Shown in pieces: positions 11,006 through 23,273 of a stretch of 64,000 nt of DNA. The number at the start of each line of letters is the position of its first letter. The stretch's first letter is position 1. This DNA comes from Tenebrio molitor (taxonomy: Eukaryota > Arthropoda > Insecta > Coleoptera > Tenebrionidae), in assembly GCF_963966145.1 (NCBI RefSeq), contig NC_091049.1, positions 21,452,001 through 21,516,000 of the forward strand, given 5' to 3'. Below the pieces are notes generated by a model that did not search any database, was not told the DNA's origin, and was given only the letters and a program-made list of their open reading frames with translations. A program made the position numbers and the translations under genes.

Positions 11006-14000
11006 AATTGAAATTACGCCTAAACGGCTGCAAATAGGCATAAATAATATTAATAAAAGTGGCCTTAAAATTTAATTTTACATTTATGTCTAGTACACAT
11101 CAGAAACGGTAGTTGCCATTTAAAAAAATTAAGTTTTCGGCATTTTTTGATTATCAATTTTAAAAAATTGCAATAGGCGTATGAAACATAAAAAAATGTC
11201 GTTGATAGCGCAAAAGAGCGGCCAAATATTTGGCAAGTCAGTAAAGTAAAAATAAATTATTTATTTCTGATGGTTCAGGAATTATAATTTTTTTAATGAA
11301 TCCCTGCAACCTCACTTTTTTGCAAAAAAAGATGACAGGTCAAAAACGATAACAGATAAGTATTGACGTACTAAACTCAAAAGTTAACGTAGAAAAAAAA
11401 AACAAAGATGGCATCGATTGCCGGTATTTCCAGAAATGCCGCCATTTTGAAAAAAATTTATTTGAACTTGGAGTAGTCGATTATAGGCAACTACCAATTA
11501 TCATATTAATATGATTTTGGAAAATCAAAAAGTTTCTAATGAACGGGCTACGTGAACCAGCCTGTATGCATCTTCTTCAATGAAATGCATTTTAAACTAA
11601 ATTATGACCAAGTATTCAACGACAACGATATTTGATAAATGTCATAAAATAATGTTTTTGTATTGTTGTTACTAAAGTAACGTTAACAACAAGCCAGCTT
11701 ATACTAATTTTATCATAATCACTGAATCATTGTATTTTATTAAATGTCGATGGGAGAATGAAAAGTTTAATACTGAAAGCTCTTTCACGTGCTTGGAGTT
11801 TTAAATAACCTCGCACATAAAAGTAAACTTTCGCAGCTTATAATGTACCTAAATAACTACTTAAGTATGTTTTTTTGGTGAGAACGTGAAAAAATAATTG
11901 TGAAAGAGTGATTTAATTATATTTAGTCGTTACAAAAGGAAAATGTTAACGGACAACAAACTTGAATAATTCGGATAATATTATTGAAAAAAGCATACCT
12001 ACATATAAGGCATGGCATATGGAATCTAAATGTTTTAAAATCTCCTAATCTTTATTTTGACCTTGAACCTGAACAAGATGAATCAAGTAATTCAGTGTGG
12101 CATAACAAACCATTTTTTTAAACTCAATTTCGTCAATAAACAAGTGACTTGTGACATTTTGACTTATTAACATTTGTGAGACCTTAATAATGCAATCAGG
12201 TAAGCGACAGTTTTATATCAAAAAAACACTGAGAATTGTTTTATTGCTGTTCAAATTTTTGCTATTTGTTTAAGTTGTAAATTTTGTCTTTATTTATTTT
12301 CTTGCAAATCTCCAGTTTAATGTTTTAGGTTCATGACCGCGTCAAATGTTAAGTATTCAATTTGTAAATGCAGTTTTCGCTTTGGATAACTTATAAAAAA
12401 AGGCAACCGTTGTCAAATATTTCAAAGTCAAATGAATTTTTTCGAACATAACATTTTGTAAGATTTAATTCGAAATTTGATGTAAACCGGTTACCTAATA
12501 AACCGAGTGACATATTTTAAATAAGGTTAAGTAAATAAATTCCTAAAACGCAATTTTCAAGCAAGCTTAACTATTTTGTAATAATTTCCGCAGGAAACTT
12601 CCTTATTGATTTATAGGAATGCGTAAGTATGTTAATCAAGTTTTTTTAATCGTGACAATGCACTGGCAAATTTTTTGAATAATAAATTAATGCGAACCAA
12701 TTTGCACTTTAATAGCGCAAATGGAAACATTTCAGACTTCCTCGAGAACGGAAATCTCCGGCCTATCAATGTCATAAGATAATTTAAATATTATGATTAT
12801 ATTCAACCTGTTGGTTTAAAATTTGCATCATTTATCTTTTTAAATTTGTTATTTTAGTGTGCAGATATTAAAATTCCTTCGCAGAGACTGAATTATTTTT
12901 GGATGTTTGCACTTTTAAAAATGTATCGCTACAGAGGACATAAATACATGGACATAAATTAGAATTTTATCATTTATCCAAATCTGTAAAAGTTGGAAAG
13001 CACCGTTGAAATGACGATAATGTCATTGCTCCGTAATTGAAGGAGTGGAAGAATGAGGATTATGGAAAAATGTTTCTTTTAAAAACACAACGTAGACCTA
13101 TCTCAATTCATTTTTAAAAGCTCAACGTGAAAGGAAATATTTCCATTACTCTAAACGAGAAAACTACAAACTTGTTAACTGATATTTACTGATCGTTTGA
13201 CGAGCAATTCTGGAAGGGTGTACGAGTATGTTATTATATTGCAGGGCTAAGCGTTCTTTCATGAATATTATTTTATCTTTCCCATAGAACTGAAATTGTT
13301 AATATTAATTGCTCTTTTGCCTTAAAATAAATACATCGGGCGTTCCTCAGGGAAGCAGCACTGGACCAATTTTATTCCGATGTGATTAGAATTAAAAATA
13401 ATTAAGATTAAGTTACTTACAGGCATGTCCTTTTCCTAGTATGATAAACAAGAAGTTCGCTATTTAATAAAGTTTGTCCACAGCAACTCAAGTGATGTTA
13501 TCTATCAGGATGAAAACAATTGCGCACACATATTTTGCAAGGTAGGTTAAACAACTACATAATTCAGATTTACGTAAATGCAAATTAGTCGTATTGTAAT
13601 TACCTTTTGTCTCAACAATTTTGTTGAGAATTGGGATTCTACTGAAGTTTTATTTATTTTATCACGATTCTTCGTCTTTCAAAAGGAATGTACGCAGTTT
13701 GAGTAACATTACACACACATCAGCAACTTATTGTAAGCACCACGGCTATTTTATATCAAAAGTGGTGGAAAAGAGGGGATTTACCGATTTGCACTACGAT
13801 TTTGTATCTAACAATTAAAGTACTAGAATCTTTAACCTGAAGCTGAAAATATTGAAAAATTGAAAAAACAATATTTTGGTTTAAAAATAAGAAATAGATG
13901 TGCAATAATTTTTTCAGACGACCACTGTGAAATATGGCACATTTCACACGGTTTTTCCTTAGTGAAAATTTAAAATTGCAAACGATTTCAACACGAACAC

Positions 14001-14402
14001 GAACGAACAGCCTAACCGTGTACAATGAAAAATTTGAGAAATCTGATTGGCCGACAGCTGTGTGTTTTTATATTGTACACGGGCCGATGATTAACGATGT
14101 CTATCTCCGCGCAACGGCATAATTATTTTGTCCGCAGCTTTTTCGAATGATATTTGAAGTTTGAAGGGATGCCGAATATTAGCGTTATTTTTGTGGTCGT
14201 CGGAAAAATATCGTGTATACCACGTGTTGAAAATTCGATTTCACACGAGTTTGCAGAATTGAGCCACAAGCCGTAGGCGCGTGGCTTAAGGCTGTTGCCT
14301 AGTGGATGGCCAAGCAATGGTAAAGGGCGCTAAACGGATTCTAATTATTTTTCCACAGTTTTATGTTTGAAGCTATGGTGACTATATTTTTTGTTAAACA
14401 TT
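11006..14402. other. Long AT-rich gene desert
   Basis: Several open frames of 60-90 codons around 13.6-14.3 kb overlap on opposite strands, and none resembles a known family. A donor-like ATGCAATCAGGTAAGC occurs at about 12190 without supporting context. No paired termini found. Confidence 0.4.
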
Positions 14403-14590
14403 AACGTATCTCACCGGGCTACTGTCTCAGTTTTTTGAAAAATCGCTTCATTCTTTATAAAAAAATTAATAACGTTTTTCAGTAATTCTAGTTATTTTTG
14501 CTCAATTTTTGATTTAGAGACTATTTAAAAAGTGCATTGGATTCAGAAGAACGTATCTCATGGGGCTACTGTCTCAGTTTTTGGAAAAAC
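14403..14590. repeat. Pair of 38-bp direct repeats
   Basis: AACGTATCTCACCGGGCTAC plus TGTCTCAGTTTTTTGAAAAA at 14403-14442 recurs at 14550-14590 with few changes (CATGGGGCTAC). They lie just beyond the truncated C terminus of the Mutator-like transposase and may be sub-terminal repeats of that element. Confidence 0.55.
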
Positions 14591-14911
14591 AAATTAGATT
14601 GGAAGCAAAAAAATAAACAAAAGCCTCAACAAAACGCGTAAAATTCGGTTATTAGGCAGTCCACTATACTTCTCAACTACCTGGAGGTCGTAAACTCGGG
14701 TTGACATAATCACTACTTAACGCCCGCAATGCAACTTTTCTTGGGAAGATACTTGCACTGGGCTCACGGGAACATCCTCGGGGCAGAGCCGGCGTGCCGC
14801 GATGGTCAACTTATGAATAAAAGTAAAATATACCTGTAAAGGAGATGGTCGGATTGCGACGGTGCGGTGGTATCATTTGGATAAAAAGATTGTCACAATC
14901 ATAACCAATCA

Positions 14912-16228
14912 CTAATCATAATAATTCTTCTTACAAAAATATGATGCACAATTCGAATAATCGCCGAAAATATGGTTAGGGCTGTTTAATATGTCGGTTT
15001 TTAAATACTCAATTTTTTGCGATAGTATCCCTCTATGACATTTACGATATTTAATAGCACTTGTAACAGCGGTTCTAAACTTTAAAATATTGTTACGCAA
15101 GAATCGACTCTAGGCATTTTTCCTATTTCTCTAATTTTGTTACAATAGTTTCGCATTATTTGATTTCTGCATTCGATTTTTTCTATGAAACAATGTGGAC
15201 CGTAGGGCATCGACTCTTTTATCTTTTTGTAAACACTACTATCTCCATCTCCTATGATTTTAGTATATTTTAAATTATGCATAGCTACAGAATTTTTAAA
15301 ACCTTCTAAAATAATAGCTGTTTCCATTGATGTTGATGTGCTTTTCCAATTTTTAAAACATTTATGTGATGGTGTTTTTTTTTTAATTTAGCAAATTTTT
15401 CGCATATTCTGCAGTACTTATTTTTAATACCTATATATAACACTTTTTTTAATCGAGCACCAATTATAGAAGCTACTCCTGACAATGCATTATAATTCGT
15501 TTCATAAGAGCGTTTACTCCATGCTCCGTCAACAATGACTGTAATCATGCCTACTCCATTTGAATCAACTTCTCCCGCTTCTAGCGCTAACCTAAGTTCT
15601 TCTTGCCCTGCATCAATCATCTCATTTATTGCAACTTCTTTAACATTATTTAATACTTGATTTTCTACAGCAAAATATGTTGACGAGCTCATGCATGGGA
15701 TATCTAATGCTGCAGATAAATAGGAAAATTGAGTAAAACCGGCACCCATCGCAATAATTCCACATACTGCCGATTTATTAATTTCCGAAGAATCGGTGTC
15801 GGGTTCACTACTAAATGTCCCTTCCAACCCGCAAATAGTACATTTGTAACTGAAATAACTTTTTAAACCATACCGTTTTTCATTGATAATATCTACATCA
15901 TAGAAACTGCAATCGAAACCTTGGTGTTTAATTGATTTTAATGTCAAAAATAAGTGATTTACGTCAACAATTCTACGACCTGTCAACTGAAATTTAGTCT
16001 CATTTGGAGAATTAGCACTTTCTTCTAAAAAACATCGTTATCTAAATTTTCTAAACTATTATTTAAACTTATATCAATATCATTGTTGAAATTAGCAATA
16101 TTGTCTATATGTTCAGCTGTAAAAACACATTTAGAACCTTTTCTTTTTTTTTTAATTTTTCTTTTAATTTCTTTTCTACTTTTCCGCTTTCTTGAACAAG
16201 CAAAATGTTTTTTACTTTCTTGCCCCAT
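14912..16228 (-). pseudogene. Mutator-like transposase (MULE-type), frameshifted
   Basis: Three minus-strand open frames line up as one protein. A lysine/arginine-rich N terminus (16025-16228) comes first. The main block (15306-15986) carries LTGRRIVDV, a CTICG zinc-ligand pair, an AVCGIIAMGAGF segment and the hallmark VDGAWSKRSYETNYNALSG. A third block (15082-15327) carries METAIILEGFK, HNLKYTKIIGDGDSS and MPYGPH. Further residues down to 14912 are weaker and the C terminus is missing. This order matches the Mutator-like transposase domain widespread in arthropod transposons. The break between blocks two and three falls in a run of ten A residues (15375-15384 on the plus strand as T); a one-base difference there would keep the frame. 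The N-terminal block is also out of frame with the main one. Its catalytic core is unusually well preserved for this window. Confidence 0.8.
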
Positions 16229-16772
16229 TTAAAAGCAATAATAAAACTTAATTCTATTTTCAAATAATAAAATAAAATTAATGCATGTTTATAAACTTTT
16301 CTATCCCCATTCTTCCAATCTGGAAGCCGTTGTTGGTCAGTTGGGCCGAACTACCTGTGTCTAATGTCGAGTAAACGGCCAAACTGTAGGTAATTAGTTG
16401 TTCTCAGTAAAGATTCAATATTGAATATTAGCACCCCTACTAATTTACACAGAAACTAGGTAAATACCTATCATCTTTTTCAATAAACGTCTGAGTGGAT
16501 AGATTCTGACAGGGTTCCAAGTATTTCTGGCAAATGGAAAAAGTTGGAAGTATTATCCGATAGCAGATTTTTTTCTGGAAATTATTTGTGCAGGTAATGA
16601 AAACAGGCGCTATTGTAATCCTATCTTTCTTATATAGAGATATAGTATAGCCTTTTGGGAAGACGTCACGATTTTCTTTCTCGTTTTCTCCTGTTTGAAA
16701 TGACAGAAAAAAATGCGATGCGTTTATTTATTATTAGTTACAAATTTGAAACATAATAGTTACTCATGATCA
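16229..16772. other. Upstream flank of the Mutator-like pseudogene
   Basis: No gene. The 5' terminal repeat of the transposon would be expected here, but I could not identify its partner. Confidence 0.3.
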
Positions 16773-17093
16773 ATTCAAATTAGTTTCTGACTAGTTCAAA
16801 CATACGTGAAGTTACTAGATAATGGCGTCCTCGCAAATGGGTAAAAATTGGACTCTAACAACTATTTTTGCATCAAAATTTGATTAATAGTGACAGTTGT
16901 TTGATGTTTATTAGCTAAAGATAGCAGAGATACGAAAAATCTGACACTGTCAAAGTCATAGTTGCCTCTTATCTAAGTAATTGTTGATTGCACGGTATTT
17001 ACAGTTCAATTTTTACCCAGTTACCCATGACGTCACTAGCTAATAACTTTTACGTATGTTTGAGCTAGGATCCGAAACAAATTTGAATTGGTC
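16773..17093. repeat. Fold-back T (about 320 bp)
   Basis: GATCAATTCAAATT...CAAACATACGTGAAGTTA on the left pairs with TAACTTTTACGTATGTTTG...AATTTGAATTGGTCA on the right. The pairing continues to GGGTAAAAATTGG / CCAATTTTTACCC, leaving a loop of about 140 bp. Confidence 0.7.
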
Positions 17094-17120
17094 ATAAATA
17101 ACACTAATATCAATATCTGT

Positions 17121-17441
17121 TCATGTTGGAATGAACATCAGTGGTGCAAATGACCTGACCTGTTACTATGATAACCAGTGTCCGGACGAAATAGTACCGA
17201 ACAAGTCGACCAGTACAACTTTGCGTAATACCCCACTCACATATAAACACGATTCAGCTGGTTCGTTTACAATAACAGGGAACCAGCTGAATCGTGTTTA
17301 TGTGCGCGCGAGGGATTACGCAAAGTTGTACTGGTCGACTTGTCCGGTACTATTTCGTCCGCACACTGATGATAACTCATATGAAAGTTAATGCCCCATG
17401 TGTGCGATTTGCACCACTGATGTTCAATCCAACGTGAACAG
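17121..17441. repeat. Fold-back F (about 320 bp, very long arms)
   Basis: Arms of roughly 145 bp. GTTCATGTTGGAATGAACAT at the left end pairs with ATGTTCAATCCAACGTGAAC at the right end. The inner arms AACACGATTCAGCTGGTTC / GAACCAGCTGAATCGTGTT (allowing one overlap base) leave a loop of only about 15 bp. Its outer ends resemble those of fold-back G on the other side of the MITE D copy. Confidence 0.85.
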
Positions 17442-17445
17442 TATA

Positions 17446-17966
17446 CTGTGAGCGAGAAAAGTATGGAATAAATTCATTAAAAATTAAACAATATTTTTTT
17501 TCAAAAAAATCTTTGAACAGGTCAATTTTAGTTTATGAAGAAATTCTCCTTGTTTTAGTTTTATCTAGTTTTATTCCCGCACCCAATCAAAATTAAAATT
17601 TCTATACGTTTGATTGTTTGATTTACCTACTTGATTTTTTGACTTGTTTTTGTTCGTTATAAAATTTATTTTTTCCAACTTTATACTTTTTTTTCTCAAA
17701 AATTTCCTTATGTAAGATAACAAAATTTTTATACTGTCATTTAGACAATTAAAAGGGCTATCAGAATCAAGAAAAAAAATAGGGGTTTTCTATTTAAAAA
17801 CAACTATGGATGACGTCATAACTCGAAAACAAATGACTGCTTGGAATTTTCTTTCATACTAAAACATGTATTTTTTAAAACTAAAATTGATTTGTCCAAA
17901 GATTTTTTTGAAAAAAAATTTTGTTTTATTTTTTAGGAATTTATTCCATACTTTTGTCGCTCACTG
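17446..17966. mobile_element. MITE family D, complete copy
   Basis: 521 bp bounded by CTGTGAGCGAGAAAAGTATG on the left and the inverse of CAGTGAGCGACAAAAGTATG on the right, flanked on both sides by TA. TA targets and the length suggest a Tc1/mariner-type non-autonomous element. A second copy, split by later insertions, occupies 49059-57826. Confidence 0.85.
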
Positions 17967-17974
17967 TATATACT

Positions 17975-18199
17975 TTATTCACGTTGAGTTGAACATTTCA
18001 AGGTCAAATAATTTATTTTTTTGGCTCTGTAATTATGTTTTGTAAATAGTGACATGCACCTCATCAACGTAATGCGAATTTAGCAATCCTCAATCCAGCG
18101 TGAACGGTGTTTACCTGCATGTCACTATTTACAAAACATAATTACAGAGCCAAAAAATTAAATTATTTGACCTTGAAATGTTCCACTCAACGTGAATAA
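17975..18199. repeat. Fold-back G (about 225 bp)
   Basis: TTATTCACGTTGAG at the left pairs with CTCAACGTGAATAA at the right, then TTGAACATTTCAAGGTCAAA with its inverse. The inner arms GGCTCTGTAATTATGTTTTG / CAAAACATAATTACAGAGCC are perfect. The loop of about 55 bp contains a partial copy of the end motif (CAACGTAATGCG). Confidence 0.85.
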
Positions 18200-18911
18200 C
18201 GTTTATTATGTCTCAAATTTGTTGACAATTGCTTCGAAAGGTTATGTTTGTAATCAACGTAATAAGTGAAAGAAATTAAAAATTGTCAAATTGACAGGAG
18301 CATAAAATAACCGCACAGTAACCAACAATAAATAAATCATTCTTTAAATTAATTTTCCGGAAGTAAGAGATTAAACCACTAAAGTACACAGATACCTCCA
18401 ACCTTCAAGAAAATCTAAAATTTGCCAACAAATTTGTTCACAGTAGGAAGATTTACTGTTCTTGTAAAATGGTAATTTTATGACTGACGGGTCTCGAGAG
18501 GGTACCTGCTGCAGTGTTTGACCGATCCAAGAATTCTGAATACTTCTGCAACTTGAACTACACCTCGCCCAAAAGTTTTATTACTGTGCAACAGCCTTAA
18601 GGGTGCCCATCACCCAACGAAAATATCTATTTCGTAACTATACAACCAACCATACAACACCTGCTGACCGTTTTACGACAGGCACTACCATGCAGTGCTA
18701 ATAATGAGGGGATTAGTATTTGTTACCTCCTAGTGTGAAGAGGAGCACTTCGCCCAAAGGAGACTACCTGCTACTCTGCCCTGTTTCTAAATCCCGAGCG
18801 GCTTTACGAAATTTCCGTCGGATTCCCCAGAATATGATTTAAATTTATAAGTAAGAAAATAAAAATTTTGAAATTATAAATCAGTTTATTTTCATAATTA
18901 AATAAATATAC

Positions 18912-18953
18912 ATTATTTTTGGCTCTGTAATTATGTTTTGTAAATAGTGACAG
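18912..18953. repeat. Solo arm fragment of fold-back G
   Basis: TTTTTGGCTCTGTAATTATG followed by TTTTGTAAATAGTGACA repeats the inner arm of fold-back G, without an inverted partner nearby. Confidence 0.7.
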
Positions 18954-19771
18954 TACGGTGTGTATGCATATGATATTGTTGCTTGCCCTGCGCGAACCTT
19001 GATTATAATTTTTTAGTTTTGTTGTCCGGTTTGGCATTGTTGATTTCAAAAGCACTGTTACGTTTTTTTACTGCTTAAATTAAAGTAATTAACTAATTCT
19101 TATTTGCTTTTGTCTTTGTACAGCGTGATCAACAATGACTGAGTCTGTTGGCAATGAAACAATTGAAAAGTACGGTTTGATCTAAAAAAGCATAAGAATA
19201 ACATGTAACAATAACATAATTGTAATAAATAACATAGCTGCAGATTGCAAGTGTCGTACAGTTGCGAAAAGTAAGACAGAGTAAAATTGAGAAAGAAATT
19301 ATATTCATTATATTTACCTCTTATTACGTATTGCCTTCATTCTACGTTTTATACTTTTCCGGTAACCGTTTGTAGAAATCTTATTCTTGCCATGGACACC
19401 CATTTTTAAAACGCACTCGGATAATAACTCAACTTCTAGTCACTAGGACGCAGTCAAAATAAATAGAAATATGTATAAACAAACACAGCATATTTATATT
19501 CAAGATTGTACCTGAAACGGGGATGAATAACGGTGTCGTCCAATAATGATCCTTTAGCTAGCCGAAACAGCCAGGTGGAAGGTAATTTGGACACGGCAGA
19601 TCAGGAAAACTTCCCAGAAGAATTATATATTTGGAATTTTGTGATCTTATAAAGAGCGATCAAATTAATTTGTAATCAAGCTATCCATGAATCCGAAATC
19701 GTATGTCGATACTGGAACTCCACCAATAAACACGCCAATAAACACAGGTTGAAACACAGGTTACATAGGTA
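18954..19771. other. No recognisable gene
   Basis: Non-coding sequence between repeat fragments. Nothing with motif support on either strand. Confidence 0.4.
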
Positions 19772-20215
19772 CAACGCGTAACAGAAATAAGTACATTAAT
19801 TTTAACTGGTAATAGAACTCGTCAAAAGGAACAACTTTTCTATCTACCATTTTGCCGAAAAACGATGTTTAATTCCAAAAAAAATTGGAGAGATTTTTCA
19901 CTAAAATAGCCCTACGCCACTAAATACTGCAATGGCTAATTGAGATCCATTTTCATCCAGAAAACGTGTTTTAACGCAGAAATCGAAATTCAAAGAAATC
20001 TACCCGTATAGCAAAAAAACCACTTCGTAAGAATCTGGTTGTTTCACGTTTTTAGGTAGCTTAGTTTTGGAGATATGAACGGTTTTAGGAAAATCTTTCC
20101 TATTTTTTTAAGCCACTACGCAACGTTTTTCGCCAAAATAGCAGAGAGAAAAGTTGTTCCTTTTGATGAGTTCTATTACCAGTTAAAATTAATGTACTTA
20201 TTTCAGACACACCCT
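19772..20215. mobile_element. MITE family A, copy 1
   Basis: 444 bp flanked by TA. The left terminus is decayed (CAACGCGTAACAGAAATAAG). The right terminus reads inward as CAGGGTGTGTCTGAAATAAG. Both arms continue with TTAATTTTAACTGGTAATAG and the inverse, then AAAAGGAACAACTTTTCT. Other copies lie at 44973-45374 and 63919 to the window end. Confidence 0.8.
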
Positions 20216-20975
20216 GTATTTTCATATCAATACGTTCCACTATCTTGTTTTTGGTTGTCACGGCTAAATATGTTATGTTACAACGGGCAGACGTAAATTC
20301 CTCCGATTTCAACCCTCAAACATGTAAATTGCTCTGAAGGATTAACCCTAGCCTTTCTGGAAAGTGGCAAATTGCTCCGGTGGTCTGTTCGGTACCTGAG
20401 AGGATTAACTCTTCAGTAGGCGCTTATTATTTTGACACAAGAGTAGGCATGTATTTATTTTTTCTATCACAAATTGATTTCTTATAATTTGTTTTAACCA
20501 AATGGTAAGTACAGTTGCGAGCAATAAATCTTAGTCGTCAATGTCATTCTTTGACGCAATAGAAAATGCTCTATTGTGATACATTAATAATTGCATTTTT
20601 TTTCTCAATTTTTTGACACTTTATTGACGTGAGTATAATCAGACGGGGATTTTTTTTAAATTTGTGACAATCTAACCAACTTTTGAAATGACATTGAGGA
20701 ACAAAATTTATTGCTGGCGACTGTACCTTAATATATACTCTAACAAACAAACAAAAAATTTTAATCAAATTAAATTAGACAACATTGTTCAAATTTCAAT
20801 GTCGGAACAAACATGTTATATTTCTGACAAGAAAAAATAATAAAATTGTGTCAGTTTATCCAAGATGATAAAAATAAATCACAGCCGCCCCTCATCCACA
20901 TTCATCATGAATCGATATTATTCTACGATTATGTGGGGTAGTCGATCGGTCGGACGTGATGCTTCCATAATCCGG
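20216..20975. other. No recognisable gene
   Basis: Spacer between a MITE and a small tandem repeat. No supported gene. Confidence 0.35.
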
Positions 20976-21073
20976 GGGAGAAATTTACCATGCCTAATTA
21001 GGAGCTAATTTGACCATCGGAGAAATTTTCCATGTCTTATCAGTACCTAGTTTAACCATCGGAGAAATTTACA
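20976..21073. repeat. 42-bp tandem repeat, about 2.4 units
   Basis: GGAGAAATTTACCATG...TTGACCATC is followed by GGAGAAATTTTCCATG...TTAACCATC and a partial third GGAGAAATTTAC. Confidence 0.6.
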
Positions 21074-22320
21074 AACACCGGTTACAATGACCGAATATTT
21101 TTTGACTTTTTAACTTTTCACTGTAAGATTTGATTTATAAAAATAAAACAGTGGTAAGTATTGCTTCCCTGTTGTAACTCACCTACCGGACTCAAATTGA
21201 TCATTTCCTAAAAAAAGCCCATTTGGCTTATATAACTGCCAATTTTGACATAAATTTTGTTTTTCATGGAATACATAGCAGCAACGAACTAACTTTACCT
21301 ACAGTTCATAGAAAATCCCATCCCATTACGGTATCTACATTACCTGACTCGAGTTTTCCTATAATCCACAATGTAACTTAAATGCCCCTTTCTGCTTTTA
21401 TCTCGTTTTACCTGGAAATTACTTTCTTTCGTTCACTTTCAAATTTTTTACAGTAAAAATCGTTTCTGTCATAATGTCGAAAGTTACCGACAAATTAAAT
21501 AAATTTGTGCGGAACTTTAGAAGTCTTATTTTTTCAAGTGATGCTTTCGTGTTGTTTTTTTGTAAGATCTGTCAAAAATCAGTGAATTTTGAGAAAATGT
21601 ATTTGATTGTTGTAAATGATGTTTGTTTTTTTTTCTATAATGTATCACTGAAACAATAATACTTATAGCAACATTTAATTGTCAATGTTTATCTTCGAAT
21701 TTTTAATGCCTTTTTCCCTGCCTATTTTACCAATTTTTAATGCTTAATGCTCTATTGATAATGTAATCGAACATCTACCGGACAGTATGAAATTAAATTT
21801 TAAAGACGCAGTCGAAGTATTTGTAGACAAAATCGGCAAACAGAATTGGTACCTAGGTCTGTGTCTATTTAAAGCAGTAGCGAGGCGGCGAGTCCGACCG
21901 CTCTCCAGGGGGGCAATATAAATTATGAGGGCTTATAAATCACCCCTCGAAAAGGAATTTTTCGATGCAAAAGTTACGTTGCTTCGATTCATTATTTTTA
22001 AATAGAGAGAATTACATTCCATTTACTAAAAAAGTAAACACACACCTACCTAGTTCGCAAGATGCTCGTGATTTTGGTGTAAGTCTGAAGATTGGCAAAG
22101 AAATAGGTTTGGAGAAAAATGTATGAAAAGTTTTTCAATTATTGTGTTTTTTAAGGCGTTCGGATCAAAATTTAAAAATAATTAACCTGTCCTGACATAG
22201 AAAACAACTTTGTCATCCTGTATAAATATCGATCTCCCTTTAGAATTGAAGATTAAAGATGTTATTTATCGGTGAAAAATGGGTGTTTTCTCGTATACAT
22301 TTTCGGTACTGATAGAGAGC
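21074..22320. other. No recognisable gene
   Basis: Mostly AT-rich. A locally GC-rich patch around 21870-21960 contains GCGAGGCGGCGAG but no clear fold-back. Confidence 0.35.
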
Positions 22321-22849
22321 CTTAAGAATTTTAGCCTAAATCTTCTTAGTAAAATGTTTGTATTAACGGAGATAATTGATTGTACATATATTTTTGTTTT
22401 CTAAAATTTTGAGTCCGGTCCTGTCTATTTCTCCGCTGTACTAGATTAATAACTGACGTGGCCCAGGATGGTGTCTTTCTGGAAATCGCTCTGCGTACTC
22501 TCTGGACGCCGCAGCTGCATTCTGATAACGTGATAACATTGCCCATACATTAGCAACATATCTGTGAGCTCATTATTTTCGTAATGATAAAGCCATTCCG
22601 ACTAATTAGATGACAACTCTGACAGTATTTTTGATTAACGTCCATGCTCATTTGAATTTTTTTGTCAGTTCTAATTTCTAACAAATCAGCCCAAATTTGA
22701 GCAGGACCCGTTCAAAAATTTCAAAAAAATTTACTTATTGTATCTTCATTGCCGTACACATTTTACTAAAGTGACTTTGGCTAAAACTCATTAGAACAAC
22801 GCATACTATCACAGGTTAAAAGGAACACCTCAACTTCGAAAACACCCTG
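22321..22849. mobile_element. MITE family B, copy 1 (left end missing)
   Basis: 529 bp align to 26528-27059. The right terminus ends AACTTCGAAAACACCCTG and is followed by TA. About 55 bp of the left terminus are absent. Confidence 0.85.
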
Positions 22850-22861
22850 TATTATTATATT

Positions 22862-22960
22862 GAGGGAGAGAAATGCATGATTTTTTCTAAGGTGCAGTTT
22901 GTAGCCAGAGGGCGAAGCCCGAGAGCTACAAAGCACCAAGGGAAAAATGAGCATTCCCTC
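22862..22960. repeat. Fold-back palindrome with GGCGAAGCC tip (locus c)
   Basis: GAGGGAGAGAAATGC pairs with GAGCATTCCCTC, then AAGGTGCAGTTTGTAGC with GCTACAAAGCACC. The apex is AGAGGGCGAAGCCCGAGA. It directly abuts MITE B copy 1. Confidence 0.75.
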
Positions 22961-23273
22961 CAGAAGTATATATGTATACAATTTTTTTCACGGTAAGGAG
23001 TAGAAACAGCACAAAAATCTCAAATTTTAAGAATAAAAAAATGATGACAAATCAGTTGTCATCTTTCTATGAATTTAAAGGAATTAGTAGTCTTTGAGAT
23101 TTATGCCTTGACAATACAATTAGATTTTTGTCACAACTGTCAAAAAACACCCTAGGGAGCAAATATTTACTTCCTAGGGACAAAATGCTCTACTTCTGTC
23201 ACGACGTTGACATCCGAGAAGTTGATTTCTATTCCCGATCGTGAAAAAAAGTGCTTTTTTCATTGTGGTATAC

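Noticed and set aside
10884..11075. 63-codon open frame
   Set aside because: Covers the right arm of fold-back U; low-complexity AT-rich sequence with no motif.
12190..12206. ATGCAATCAG followed by a GTAAGC donor
   Set aside because: Ten coding bases and no second exon or promoter evidence; likely coincidence.
17131..17391. 86-codon plus-strand open frame
   Set aside because: It lies entirely within fold-back F; the frame is a by-product of the palindromic arms.
21880..21965. GCGAGGCGGCGAG as an eleventh CGAG-tip fold-back
   Set aside because: No inverted arms around it.
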